In this document: in pieces, positions 29,188-46,271 of the stretch
Position numbering within the stretch: position 1 is the stretch's first letter
How the letters are laid out: each line of letters starts with the position of its first letter
NCBI GenBank assembly: GCA_003993805.1
Contig: RSEF01000004.1
Span: 15,432,167 to 15,496,166, forward strand
Reading direction: 5' to 3'
Source: Himantopus leucocephalus
Taxonomy: Eukaryota > Chordata > Aves > Charadriiformes > Recurvirostridae
Length of the DNA: 64,000 nucleotides
Position numbers and translations under genes: made by a program
The notes under the pieces: generated by a model
The model's input: the letters and a program-made list of their open reading frames with translations, nothing else
Databases searched by the model: none
What the model was told of the DNA's origin: nothing

Positions 29188-29309
29188 TGAATCGGCTGGA
29201 GACTTGCTCCGGCGCATGGGGGCTGGACTCTTTGCTGAGCTCTTCTGAGGGGTGGGAGATGACTTACTGCCTGTGGCGGTCGCAGGGCTCCCTTTCATCA
29301 CCCGGCACT
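29172..29309 (-). CDS. DCX: DCX exon: start of Ser/Pro-rich tail (residues 270-310, plus optional five)
   Basis: After a CTTAG acceptor (29310-29311) the exon begins AG, completing a Glu codon with the G of the preceding exon. It encodes E-C-R-V-M-K-G, a Ser/Thr/Pro stretch, then [12 protein letters not shown] and [10 protein letters not shown]. The Cdk5 site equivalent to human Ser297 (A-K-S-P) is present. Two donors exist. GTAACC after 29187 gives a 123-base exon. GTGAGT after 29172 gives a 138-base exon that adds G-N-H-Q-D, equivalent to the human optional GNDQD. Both leave the same phase, so either joins the exon at 19267 in frame. Length and phase match human coding positions 809-946. 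Several Ser/Thr/Ala exchanges relative to human occur between residues 277 and 299. Confidence 0.97.
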
Positions 29310-33348
<4,039 letters not shown>

Positions 33349-36300
33349 TCATTTTATTTTTAATTGACAACATTCTGATGTGGCTTAGTTGTAATTTAAA
33401 CAGGAGGGAGTTGCCTCTCCGCTCTTCCCCTGTCCCGTGTTATTCAATCCTACTTCCCGTGAGCCTGGTGCACAGCACACAACTTCTCTGGGCAAGTCAA
33501 GTGTAAAAGTGTAATTAAAAAAAAGAGGAAAAGAAAATCCCAATTACCTTGCAAATTCTATAAGGTATGGCATTTCCAATCCATTCAGGAGCTGACAGAA
33601 TACATTAGTCACCCTAATGAATGACACAGGCATTCCTGAGCTACTTCTGAAATAAGAAGCCGGGGTGCCCCCGTGCCACGTTGGTAGGCAAGGCTGTGAC
33701 ACCACCGTCCATGCTGATAAATACCTTAGTACCAACAGAGCATAAAAACTCAAAGAACCACTAAGAAGGCAAAGAGCTGCTGGGCACAGCACAGGTGCAG
33801 ATACGTGACTGTTCCCGAGCAGGCAATCTTGACGATAGGTTTTAAAGCCAAAAGGTTTATCTGCACCATCGAGGGAGAGGCCCAAAGTATCACTGGAGGC
33901 CCTTCCCACCCCAGCATCACTTAAATCCACAGATTGACTCCAGATGTTGTGTCTCCTTCTCCCTGCTTTTGCCACCCAGACGTGGGATGATAAAGCACCA
34001 TTCCTCACTGCAGAGCTGCCCATGCCACGGAAGGCCGAGTGGTGGGAAAGGTGGTTACCAAGTGGGGAAGGCACACGCCAGGGGAGGGGAGGTGTGCGAC
34101 AGCCACCAGTGTGCGAGCTCTGCCCTAGGACGGCTCTGCGGGAAAGGGAAAAGCAATAGCTTTCAGTCATCTAAAACTAAGACCCCTGTCTGGGCACGCT
34201 ACAAAAGCAGGATGTAGAAAGCTGTTTGAGATAAACAGAAGACATGGTCATGCTGGCTAATAGCTCTGAATACCTTGCTTCTCTTTATTGCCATACTACA
34301 TAGGGGGAAATTATATCTTGCGGTATGTGGAGCTCCAGACCCATGTCTTGCCTTGCAGCATCAAACAGAAGCAAAGCACAAGACATGGGAGCTCCAGATC
34401 CACTGATTTCATCAGAGACCTGATATCTGAGAGACTGGAAATGTGAAAATGCATGGCAGGTCGCTGGAAGCATGCTATTAGGAGAAAAGTTTAAAATGCC
34501 ATCGCACTGGGAGCTCGTCCCCATATTCAACTGGCAGAGATCTGTAACTCTCCCTACTGCTCTACAAATGATGGACTTGTTTTAACAATATTTTTAACAA
34601 AATCAAGAGGTGAACAACCAATATGCATCACAAAAAAAATGCAAGTAAAATACCTGATTAGGTAAAGGAACAAGGAAAATGGAGGAAGTTCTAAAGACTT
34701 TGAAAAGCACATCCTAGCAATAAATCTTGTTCAAAGGGTGGGCTGACTATTGGGACACAAGGGCATGTCAGGCTTTCTTCTTTGTCTTCTGTCCTCTTAC
34801 TTCTCTGTAATTAGCTGGGAGATGAAATTACCATCTGCCACTCTTGTCCCATCTGTCTGAGGAATATCATCTCACTGACTGGTGGACAACTCAGCTCTCT
34901 ATACAGCTAGAGGGTCCTATATAATTTTTTTCCCATGGTGTGGGGCATTACAAACTCCCTGGGGATATCTGAGTGACCTGGACAATAGTGACACCCATGG
35001 TTGACTCCTACTCTTTTTCTGCAATATAATATAGTTGAAAGCATTGTTCCTGTGTTATCATATTTTGGTTTGTTTGAAATGGGACTCAGATTTATTATGT
35101 CATGTTAGGAAATGTTCTTGTGGAGCGTGCAAGTACATGGAATGGATATTCTCTAGGCCTCAGCTGCAGACACCTACTTCATACTTGCATGTTATTGCAA
35201 GGAAACGGGCCAGTGCATCCTGTCCAATGTTGCCATCATAACAAGAACTGAAGCCCCATGAAGATATTCTGGGACATGTTAAAACCTCTTGTTCTCTGCT
35301 GCCTTTCAAAAGCAATGGGCCTGGCTCTGCTGCAGCTCACTTTCAGCTGGAGCATGCTGCAGGAGCCACAACCTCTCATTCCTGTCTTCTGCCATCTGGC
35401 ATTAAATATTGACAAATGAAAGGACATACAGGTTTTGCTCTGACTGGAAAAAGACTGTGGCTGCAGTCTCATTAGACCTTGTCTGTTCAGATCCCAACTC
35501 ACATGGGTTTGTGAGACAGTAAGACTCCCAAGTCCAGCAGACTCTAGATGTCTGCTGAGGACATTTATGGCTTTGCTCATTTTAGTGGGAATATCAAGAA
35601 GGGCTGAAAAGTAACTCATTCCTACAGAAGGTGTCTCCACTTAACACCGTTGCCTTTTATCCAGGCTGCTGGCAAGCTGATAGCTGCTCTTCTGAGGCAA
35701 AGAAAGATTATGCTCTTCCATCTTCAGAAAATGCTTTGAAAGCTCATATGAGGTAGAAAGTAACACTGCTATTTTGAAGAGGAGAAAAACACTACTGAGA
35801 AAATGTTGGAAGGCCCAACTTCAAAGCCTTTCTGTAGCTATTTAAGAGGCAAGTGTTCAGCACAGCACCTGCCCCCAAGGGCTAGAGGAACAACAAAGTT
35901 CCTCTATCCAGTTGACTTTGTCTGGAACTTCAGCCTGAGCTCCTGACATCCCAGCCATATACTGACTAAGTACTGTGTCAGGAGGAGAAAATATGCTCAT
36001 CTGCAAACACACCAGAGTTGAACATCTCCAGCATCAGCCAGCCTGGTGCAGCCCACCAGCCACCGGGTGAGCCCAGTGTAAACGTGTTTTTTTTTAAAGT
36101 TCCATTTCTTCAGGAGACCATTCCAAGATTGGCACTGACATTTATAATGGAGGTATCAGGCCGACAGCTGATGCCCAGTGTTTTGGCATGTCTGGGCACT
36201 GGGGTCTTTGCAGAGGGTAGATGCATTGTAAGGGACTGGGGAGAGCACTGGAGATAACCGTGGAGAAACTTACTGTAGACAGAGCTGAATTTCCATATCT

Positions 36301-37295
36301 ACTGATCCATTTGAGCTGGACTGTGAAAAGTTAATTTCAAGCTCTAATAAATCAACTATAAAGAAGGCTTTTGGCTATCTTAATAACACTCAGTATTTCA
36401 CACTGGTTAATATAATGTATAATTAAAGAACTGCCTAAGAGTGCCAGCTCTGGTTAAGATGCCAAACATTAGTGACAAGCTTGCTTTTCACATCGGCTTG
36501 ACTTTCAAAATGGAGCAAGCTGAAATCTGCTATGGCTTTGATCAAAGGTAGAATTTTCTTTGCAAATGTCAGTGAATTCTAATTTCTGTTTGCCTAAAAT
36601 TAGGTTGAAAATAGTTAGCATGTTACCTATAGAGAATTCTCCCACAGAAAAGAATGACATTTCAAACCAGCACTTGGTATTACAATCCTCCCCCTGAGGA
36701 TGCACTGGTTCATTTGCAAAGAATTGGGTTTGGCTCAATACACAAGTTCCCGTTTGAATGCTACGTACTATATTTATGCCATGGAAAAGACTCATGGGTT
36801 GCTTAGCTCACCCTTCAGCACAGAAACCACTGCGCAGTTAAACGTAGTACAAAGCTAGATCACAACATAAGGGTTCAAAACTTTCCCAGCCCTTTAGATG
36901 AAATCAGAAAGAACCCACAAGTGCTTTTACTGTCTCCAGGTCATAAGTCAAAGATTTTGTCCTTGAAATCCCCACAACCACCGCAAGCAAAAAGAAAGTC
37001 CAGGCAACCAAGAAAGCCTTCGGATCAAGGGTCCGAACGTGATGGAAAACTACCAGCATGCACAAGGATAGAAACCGGATTAGTGTCAGGCAGAGATACT
37101 TGCAATTCACTTTGCTGTATCCTTGTCCCTTCAGATAGTAGGATGAGTTCTGGGGGCTGGTAAAGAAATTAGGTGATCTACTTGTTGAGCTCCTAATATC
37201 CAGGAATCAATAACTTCTGTATTTACTTTATTTGTTCCCATTTGTTTCCTGCTGTAACACTCATTAAGAACTCACCACAACACGGTAGAAAAGAC

Positions 37296-37561
37296 AGCCA
37301 AAAAACAACCCCACTCTCATTAAATCGTGCAAAACATTGCAAAATTCAGAAAATAACGGGTGTCATGTCTTATGCAGTTTTAGCTGTGTTGCTTATGTTC
37401 ACCACCTGTGTGGTATTTTCTACTTACNTAGCCAAAAAACAACCCCACTCTCATTAAATAGTGCAAAACATTGCAAAATTCAGAAAATAACAGGTGTCAT
37501 GTCTTACGCAGTTTTAGCTGTGTTGCTTATGTTCACCACCTGTGTGGTATTTTCTACTTAC
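37296..37561. repeat. 132-bp direct duplication around a single N (probable assembly artefact)
   Basis: Copies at 37296-37427 and 37430-37561 differ at three positions (C/A, G/A, T/C) and are separated by an N at 37428. The pattern is that of two contig ends carrying alternative haplotypes or errors, placed end to end. Confidence 0.88.
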
Positions 37562-40500
37562 CTTTTGTTTATTAAACTTCAATCCTTGATCATTGCTGTA
37601 TGTCCCTGAAACATGCCCCATATGTGTTGCTGTCTACATAAAATCGCTGGAGTGAACTTTCTTTGTGAAAACATGCGACTTAAGTGCTGGACCTTACAGC
37701 ACCAGCGTGCCGAAGTGGGGCATAGAAGAAGAAAAATACCGGGAGAAAGCCCTCGATATGCTCATCCCTGAAGGACGTGAAGCTAAAGAGGACACAAGCC
37801 GGGAAGCAGGACCATGGGCTGCTCTGCAGGGATAGCTAGTTCGAGACCTTATTAGCCAGTATGGAACATTTCAGGGTTGTTCTTGACAAGGCCAAACCTC
37901 TACCCTGCATTAATTGTTTTATGGGTTTTTACTGACTCCAGAATAACCTTATAAGTCTTCTTATCTGCATTCTTCAAAAGTTTTTTTTCTCATGTTTTCT
38001 CAGTAAAAATTAAAAAAAAAGTACAAGTATCTCCCCAGGCAGTCTGGACTGTTTTGAAAGTAGATCTTCTGCTTTAGCTTACGCTAATCTACTGTTCTAA
38101 TTATATGCAATAATTAGTCTGGAACACCATGAAAACCCTGAAAGAAGGTTCATGTCAACAAAAATTTACCCCAGCTGATAACCTGAAAATCGTTGGTTTT
38201 AATTGCTGCATTTTGCTTTCAGCTATAAATTTATTTCAGCACAAGACAAAACCAGGTAGTAGCCTGCTAGTGCAACGACCTATGCTGCTACCTGAAAACG
38301 GTGATTTTGTTGGTGACTGTTTTCATGCGCCCTTAGCAACGACACTGGAAACCATCAAATTAGTAAGATTTTGTCTCTTTCCATTTTTAAGTCTACAAGC
38401 TTTTTTCTATAACAAAAATTAAACTTGTGTATAATTACAGTAGACAGGATAAATAGCATTGATTTCCAAGATATATGTGCATGCCTTTGTTTAAAGGATA
38501 TAATATTTAATTTGAAATTCAGGATTAAAAAGACAATATTGACTTAAAAAGGATCAATACTGCATGAAAGGTTTTCTCTCCAGTTCCTGTGGCTTAAGCA
38601 ATTCCAGTGAAGGAAGTTAAATCTTCACACTCCAGTCGATGAGGCACAAATTTATTTCTTACAAAGTAATTATTTCTAATAGATTTGATAGTAACACTTT
38701 TTTGTCAGTCAAGGTTTGATTTTTAAAAAACTTTATAATATATATTATGGAAGAAATAGAAGTTGGTAGAAATTAACAGGGATTTTAGGAAGTACAAAAC
38801 TGTTTGCAATTCCTTAGGTTTTCATTAAGCGTGGTTTCTTTTCTCGTTAAATGAAATCCTTCTCTGCTTATATTAGAAAAACCTTCCCTGAGAGGACAAT
38901 ATAGCTAGGATTTCCAAGAGGGGATTTCTGCAGTGACAGTCCATTACTGTCTGCTGCAGCAATTTTAATTGCAGAAAGGAAAGATACAGCCTTCTGAGAG
39001 ACGCTGAACCTTCTTGTTCATTTTAATACAGTAGTTGTAGAACTAAGCATTTTTCAGGATTTTGTCATAATGGAGCATGCCTCAAGCATCTTTCTGGATG
39101 TGAGCTGGCAGTTTGCTGAAATATCTGTGATGCTACAGATATTCTGAGTTCACCTGGAAAAGGAGTAGTAAATATGCGGGATATATACCTGCACAGCTGT
39201 GAATAACTGGCTATTTCTACCATCCTCCAGGAGGCAGCAGTAGTACTTAAAAATTGTAATTCGTTAATAAATAAAATAATTAAAAATAATTAGAAATCCA
39301 AAGCCTGAAGACGTAAGCCTTAGTCTGAATCACCCGCCAGTGCAGAACCTCCTGTGCTTTAAAAGGGTGTTATGATTAACCAGCTCCTTTTGTTTCCTTT
39401 CATAATCTGCAGAATGACAGAGTTTGCTGTGTCTGCATGGCTGATGGGTTGCCCTCACTGTCACTCTCTACAGCTACAACGATGAAGATCGTCACGGCAG
39501 TAACATAGGCTCCAGCCACATTTCAGTTGCTTTCATGGCTGGATCGAGCTCTGCAGCTCCTGTGGCTGCCACTTTAGCAGGAGGCCTCCGGTAGCCTGGA
39601 CTGGCCATCACTGTTTGCCAAGAAGATGACAGAGCACATGTCTGAAGAGGAATACATCACCAGGAGGGTTAACTGAACTGTCTTTTTCACCTTTCTGAGA
39701 AACGTCTTTATCAGAGGTTCCTATTTTTAGCTGATGGAGCCAGGTGAGGCTGAATGATAAATGAGTAGACACTGTAGCTAGTGATTATTCAGAACAGTGA
39801 TTTTTGTACACAGTCCCGCTTCTAGACTTTCCATCTCTTCCTTATGTTATGCAATAAGGAAAGACCTCTGCCTAAATGGCCAGCAGAGGTCTGGCAAAGG
39901 AGATCTGGAATCACACCACCACAGGTTCAACCTGGGGGCTGAACATCTTCCATCTTGCGGACTGTCATCTTTAACCAACTCATTTACTCTGCGCAACTCT
40001 TAGGATAAGTGAGCGCCAGTGCAAGGCTTCTTCCTCTGCTCCTCTCTCTGTTAGTCATAATGACTTTGTTAACTGTTCTGTCTGTAATATCTCTCCTCTT
40101 TAAGAATTTAGACAGCAGAACAGAAAGTGATACCAGCACATAGATAGCTTCAAACTGTTCCCTAAGTTTCTGCAGATTATGCTCAACGAAAAGAGATGTC
40201 CATTTGCTTTCTTTAAATCATCATATTTCTTCGCTTACATAGTTAACAACAGGGGAAAAAAATGTCTTCAGAAACAGCTTTCTTTAAGGCCAAAAAGACC
40301 ATAGAAGACAATTTACATGCCATACACATATGAAGCCTATCAAGAGCAGAACTGAATTAAGACATACTCTTATTTTCTAAGTTGCTTTGATAAATGCTAT
40401 AAAATTGAACACATTGACCATCTGTTAGCTAAAGACAATGAACACATTTTAAATACCTGCTCGTGTCCTTTCTCTTTCAGCACTAGATGCTAGATGGAGC

Positions 40501-43109
40501 TAAGGAACTCAGACTAGCAGCTAGACAGGCATTGAGAGTTAATTGTGCCGAGAATGTAACTAAAACCTGTGTAAGCTCTGTTTTAACTCAAACCAGAAAT
40601 CTGATGGACTTATTTATATTCCAACACCTGTACCCCAAGTCAAATTGGCAGTGGTATGTTTATTTCAGGTCTGAGAAGCCAAAGTTCTAAATCACAAAGG
40701 CAACTATGCTTTACAATTAATCAGTTGGGTGTTTGCAATCAATAAAGCCTGGTACAGAAACCAAACACATACAGACTTGTCCACAGGAAGACTCAGCAAG
40801 GTCATGCGCCAGAGTGAATACTGGGAATTAATGAACATGCAGAGTAGACTTTAAATGAACTGCTTTCTCTTCTCTGACAAGTTCTTCACCACATGTCCAG
40901 AAAGAGAAAGATTTCAGGAGACTTAAGGGGTTAAGGGGATATGATGGAAAATAAAGATGTTGATATTGGAATGCACAGCACTTAATACTTTATTTTTAAC
41001 AGTCTGAAGACTGCAAGCCCAAAGCAGACACTGAATTGATTTACATTTTATTAGATTCTGGTTTCCTCCATTTAAAAAGAAGAGATGTTTGGATTCAATT
41101 ATTTCTTTAAAGTATGCACACACACTCAATAGATTCCACATTTGCATTCACAGAAAGAGAATTACTTATCCGCTTTTATGAAAAAATACTGCTTGAAATG
41201 GATAAGAAATAGAGAGATGAGCAGAAATAGTGCAGATGTTGACATTAAAAGACGGATCAGGGGCACTCCTGTGTGCCCAGCCCATGCCATAGAAGTATGT
41301 ACGATTAGACTTTGGGGAGCCCTTCTCTGAGCTACCCAGTGGTAAGGGAAGGGGACTCTTTCAGGGCCCATAATTTAACCCCTCAATAGAAACATGCAGT
41401 GAGATTTCCATTCTTTAAAACATTATTCAGAGATCTCAACTTTTTCTTGTATTTGTGGTGAGCCATGGTTACAGTTATGTCTCCATAGTTTGATTGAAAC
41501 AATCACATTCCTCTCTTCTGTAGAGATTTTTTTTCTTCCTTTCTCACCTTCAGAACAGAAAATTCTGGGCAAGTCAGCATGATCAAGTGTTTTCTTGGAT
41601 GCAAGAGGGAATTTTTACACCTTTTCATTGACGAAAAATGCACACCCTCTTAATTAGGCTGTGTAACTACAGTAGGTTGATTACGAGTGCTTTATGTCCA
41701 CTTGGATTATTTTGTTATAATGCAACTAAACCAGAGTAGGGACACCAGCTTCTGACCAATATGCATTATTTCTATAACAAGCATTTGTGATGCTTATTTA
41801 AGTGGAATAAGAAGTATTCATGCATGTATGTGCACAGCAGCTTGTAAGACTTCATGCATGAAGAAACGCTGCTCTCAAAAGGGCTGCAGCACAAGGTGCC
41901 TGTTTATTTAAGTATTGGAAATGGATAAGTTTGAAATAGAATAGAATAAAAAGCAAGGGGGAGGAAAGGTCAATAACCAAGCTACCCAGTAGGAATGTTA
42001 AAGCTGAATTTAATATATCTGGTGAATTAGTGGTGCTTCCAAACTGTGTAAAATCCAATTAGCCTCTGGAAGAAAGGTTAGTTTGTTATCCCCATTCCAT
42101 GTACATATGGGGACTATGAAAAAGATATTCAGGCTGTTGATTCTTTTTACCTAGAAGAAAGGCTTGCTCTTGCATTCATGAGGGTATTAGGCTGAGAATA
42201 AATGTGCTGTGCAGTTTGGAGGCATAAGAAGCACAGCCATCAACACCAATATATAAAAGATTACCCTTTCTCCAGTCAGAAAACCATAAAACCAGAAATT
42301 CTAAGTGACAGAATAAGACTACGAAAGGATAGATTTCCAGCAAAAATTGCCCCAAAATAGGTAGCACTTCAGAATTCAGAGAACTTAAACTTTTCTTCTT
42401 AACCGTCCCCCCTCATCAGTCTTGAGACGAAAGAATAGTTCTGGACTACAAAAGAGCACCAGCAACTTTGGAAGTCATATGAGTACACGGCCAAGGTCAA
42501 GCAACTACCTGAAATGGAAGCCTTGAAAGTAGGGGCACGGGGAGCCTATCAACCTACTCAGGGTCAGCTGAATGGAATGGGCTGGAATTTCCAGTTAATG
42601 GGATTTCCAGCAACAAGCTCCTAAAACCTATAGCTGTTGCTGATCCTATTGTGCATATCTTCATAAAAGAGAAAGGCTCTTGTTCAGCTTTGAGCGAGTT
42701 TTTCTTTAACTGTAACAATGGTTCTGATGGTGATGGAGAGGCATGGGTAAATAAATCCTCACCCTGGTTAAAATACAAACAAAGGAAACACCCTGTACCA
42801 GGACTGAATGGTTTGGTGGGTGCCTGCAAGCAACCCCCTCCATCTTCAAGGATCACAGAAAGAATATTACCATTAGCTGACCGACAGGCCCAGAAGGTTG
42901 AAAAGCTACACCAAGCATTTGCTACTTGTAAGGAAGCTCTAAGGGGCTGGAGGAGACCAATAGCCACACCACCTGTGACTTTGTCTCACAGCTGGTTCTT
43001 GCTTTCCCCAAGGAGCCCTTATGTCTGCACCCCACGCCACAGCACCTACACCTGGTTCATGAGAAAGTCAGAACCAGCGACCCCAGAGCCACCCCTCTGC
43101 CTGCTGACT

Positions 43110-43294
43110 TTTGGTTGGGGAAGATGGTGAGGAAGGGAGGAAGTAGAACTGTAGCTGTGAGAACTGCTCTCATCCCCACATGCAGCGTGTGTTGTCTGCT
43201 TNTTTGGTTGGGAAAGATGGTGAGGAAGGGAGGAAGTAGAACTGTAGCTGTGAGAACTGCTCTCATCCCCACATGCAGCGTGTGTTGTCTGCTT
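43110..43294. repeat. 92-bp direct duplication around a single N (probable assembly artefact)
   Basis: Copies at 43110-43201 and 43203-43294 differ by one substitution and flank an N at 43202. The repeated peptide words in open frames on both strands here are a direct result of this duplication. Confidence 0.9.
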
Positions 43295-43357
43295 AAAAGA
43301 CTGAGATGACATATCGGCTTTCCTTACCCACTAGAAGGGTGCCCTGGGAGAGTCTTT

Positions 43358-43570
43358 CATAAAAACATAGGATGGTTTGGGTTGGAAGGGACCTTGAAGA
43401 TCATCTCGTTCCAACCCCTCTGCCATGGGCAGAGACACCTCCGACCAGACCAGGCTGCTCAAAGCCCTGTCCAACCTGGCCTTGAACACCTCCAGGGATG
43501 GGGCACCCACAGCTTCTCTGGGCAACCTGTTCCAGTGCCTCACCACCCTCCTCAATGTCTTATAAGTGTT
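43358..43570 (-). mobile_element. CR1 LINE 3' fragment
   Basis: On plus, 'gatggtttgggttggaaggg' is followed by 'accttgaagatcatctcgtt' and later 'cctccagggatggggcaccc', the reverse complement of a typical avian CR1 3' end. The minus strand still carries the ORF2 end signature [19 protein letters not shown]. It is 5'-truncated, as most CR1 copies are, and well preserved, so fairly young. Confidence 0.93.
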
Positions 43571-45580
43571 CCCGACTCCTGCTCCTTCTTTTCTCTTATC
43601 AGTCAGCATTATGCAAAAATACTTCCTCCAGTTAATTACTTCATGGTCAGATGCATCAAGAACTTAATTCTCAGCCCCAACATTTCAAAGGACAGTACGT
43701 TGGCCAGCTACCAAAGAGCTTCCTTTGTACTTTCACCCACCTGGGTGCAGTTATGGACTTCAGCCCAGTACAGCAGTGGCAGTGGCCAAAGATGAACCCT
43801 CAGAGGGGGGCAAAACTCATTTATTCATGTATTTCTGTTTTCCAGGGATAAGTCCTCTGTCTTGCAACCCACCCATTCTGCCTAACTACTGCCCAGCATG
43901 TACCCATGGAAGCAGAGGGCAGCATGCCTGCACAGTGCTTTCAGGCAGAATAAAGTTCTGGCAAAATGAAGAGGATTATAGAGTTGTACAAAATAGCAGG
44001 ATTTGTTCCTACAGTCTCTTTGTGATGTGGTGTAAAGAGATATAATTCTGTCTTCAATAATCACCCAGAATGGCAAAGGAAATTATATTAAATACAAACA
44101 GATTTGGTTTCCAGGTAACAAGTGGATGTGTTTTACTCACTGAGGCAGCCTCTCCTTAAGAAATGTAGTTATTCGACATTGTCGTGAGTCCTGCTGACAT
44201 CAGTAACTTCCTTCCAAAATAAGTGCTAGGGAAAAATCAGTGTCAGACTTGTCATTATTATTAGTGCATCAGGAGAGCTTGAGGACACTTCAGTTTAAGT
44301 CAGGCATCAGCACTGACTTTGAAGGCAGCACATTTCGAGCCGGCTGTGTCTCCCCCAGCACAGCAGCACACTAACACACTTCACTACGGATAACCTTGAC
44401 TTCCTTGGCGTTTGTGGTAGACAGCATATGTTAATTAGGACTATGGCAATGTATTATCACAATTTTTCCTGGGGAAGATGCACTCTAACTCCGTTGTAAG
44501 TTGTAACCTCTTCTGACCAGACAAGACTATTCTGTCAATTCAGCTTATGCACATATTTGTATCTCAGCCTCCACTGGTTTTATTCAAGCTCTAGGTCTCC
44601 AAGTATACAGACTTTCAAACATCTCTGCTATTTTTATCATATCTAAAGATATTTCTTCTATTAATTAATTCTTGAATATGTGACTGAGCTCATATTTTGT
44701 ACAGGTCCCCCTGTTTTGTTCAACATCTGCAAAATCCAAAACACTTTCTCATCAAAGAAGATGTCGAAAAGCTAACATTTTTACTTCATGCTATCAACTT
44801 TAATGGAAAAAAGACACAAGTATGAAGTATTCAACCGTCAAGTCATCCTTTCTAATACACATCTCCAATCCTGATGATGAACAAACTGTCCTGTCCTCCA
44901 ACGTTGTAATATCATTGTAGCCCATGGATCCAAGTCAGCCTAATTCTTGAAGAAGATGAGAAGATGCAACCGGTTCTGTATCTAATTAACACTGGCTTCG
45001 CATTTCACCCCACTCATAGCATCAAAGCTGTTGCTCAATTGCTAAAATATTCTGTAAAGGCTCCTAAAGGCATTTTGACTAGTTAAATTTCAAGGTTTGC
45101 AAGGATCTTTATTACACTCTTAATTCTGGAGATTAATGGGAATTAAAAATGGTGTCCTTAAAAAATTAAATTTTAACAGATGCTACATTAAATCTAAAGG
45201 AAAGTAACAATTGCCATCAAGCTGTTCTTTCAGGGAGTTAAAATTTCTTCCTTAATTATAATTCTGAGCATGTTCTTTGTGTTTTGGGAGATTTCCTGAA
45301 TTTACAGCAAATGCATGTACCCTCCCTATCGGAACAATTTTGTTTTCACCCTAATTTCTGTTAATCTTTGAATAAAGCTATTAATTTTTTTCTAATTAAC
45401 AGGTCTTTTCAATTCAGCTGACGGCTAACAGAGTAATGGAAAATTCAGCATTATGGCCTGAGCTAAACCATATTAGGGTAGAAATTAACAATGTTAAGCA
45501 GGCTGTGAGATAAAAATACTTTGTACAGAACATGCAGCGATGCTGCTGAAATGAATATCCCAAAGCCTCTCACATGGATA

Positions 45581-45622
45581 TGCCCTTTTTTTCCCTTTTT
45601 TTTCTTTCTTTTTTTTTTTAAA
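45581..45622. repeat. T-rich low-complexity tract
   Basis: Runs of T are interrupted by single or triple C over about 40 bases, next to a TAAT-rich island. The poly-Lys stretch on the opposite strand is an artefact of this tract. Confidence 0.85.
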
Positions 45623-46250
45623 TTTGAAATATATCCCATCCCTTCAATGTCTACAGGACCAATGACAAGTTCTAGCTTAGTATGCAGTAATGTTAATAGA
45701 ATAATTGATGCAGGAATACTGAAATAGATGATGTGTAAAATGGCAGGCTGCATAATTGTCTGGAGTGAGTTCAAGCATTTCTGCAGTGAAAAATAGTCCT
45801 GTTTTATAATCCTATCACGTCTCCTCGCTGCTGTGTAGCAAGCAAATTTCATTTGGAGATGATCCCAAGATGCAATTATTTACTAGGGGGATTCCAAAAG
45901 GCAGAAGGTTAAAGCCTTCTTGCCCCAACTAAATAGCACCTGGGAGAGGTATTAAAGGGTCCACACTAATTTTGGGAGTATCATTCAAATTACATCATTA
46001 TAATAAATGTATAGCACATGAAGGTGACTCTTTGCTATTGAGCAGTGGAAGAAGAGTACCTGATTAAAAAAAATTCTTTTTTAATATTTTACCTTTCTTT
46101 TTGAAATATAAAATATTACGTGATGAAAGAAGGGGGAACAGAAAGAAGAGTTTTAAAAATTATGATGCAATTAATTTCTGCTTCTGTGAAACATGCAGGA
46201 ACCATTATATTTTGATGGCATTTCTCGTAAAATGAGTTGTAGACTACAGA

Positions 46251-46271
46251 AGCAATTAGAAACTAATTGCT
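46251..46271. promoter_or_regulatory. Perfect inverted repeat of homeodomain-type sites
   Basis: AGCAATTAG, three A, then CTAATTGCT forms a perfect 9-bp inverted repeat with a 3-base spacer. Each arm contains CAATTA/TAATTG, the core bound by many homeodomain proteins. The surrounding 200 bases are AT-rich and repeat-free. A role as a neural enhancer element of DCX is inference. Confidence 0.4.

Noticed and set aside
42554..43130. Two overlapping open frames of 137 (minus) and 159 (plus) codons
   Set aside because: Neither peptide resembles a known family, they overlap on opposite strands in a GC-richer patch, and there are no matching splice sites or start context. The plus-strand frame runs into the assembly duplication at 43110.
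43046..43312. Apparent tandem-repeat protein on both strands
   Set aside because: The repeat is produced by the 92-bp duplicate around the N at 43202, an assembly artefact.
45463..45852. 129-codon minus-strand frame with poly-Lys
   Set aside because: The lysines come from a T-rich low-complexity tract; the rest resembles no protein family and has no exon boundaries.
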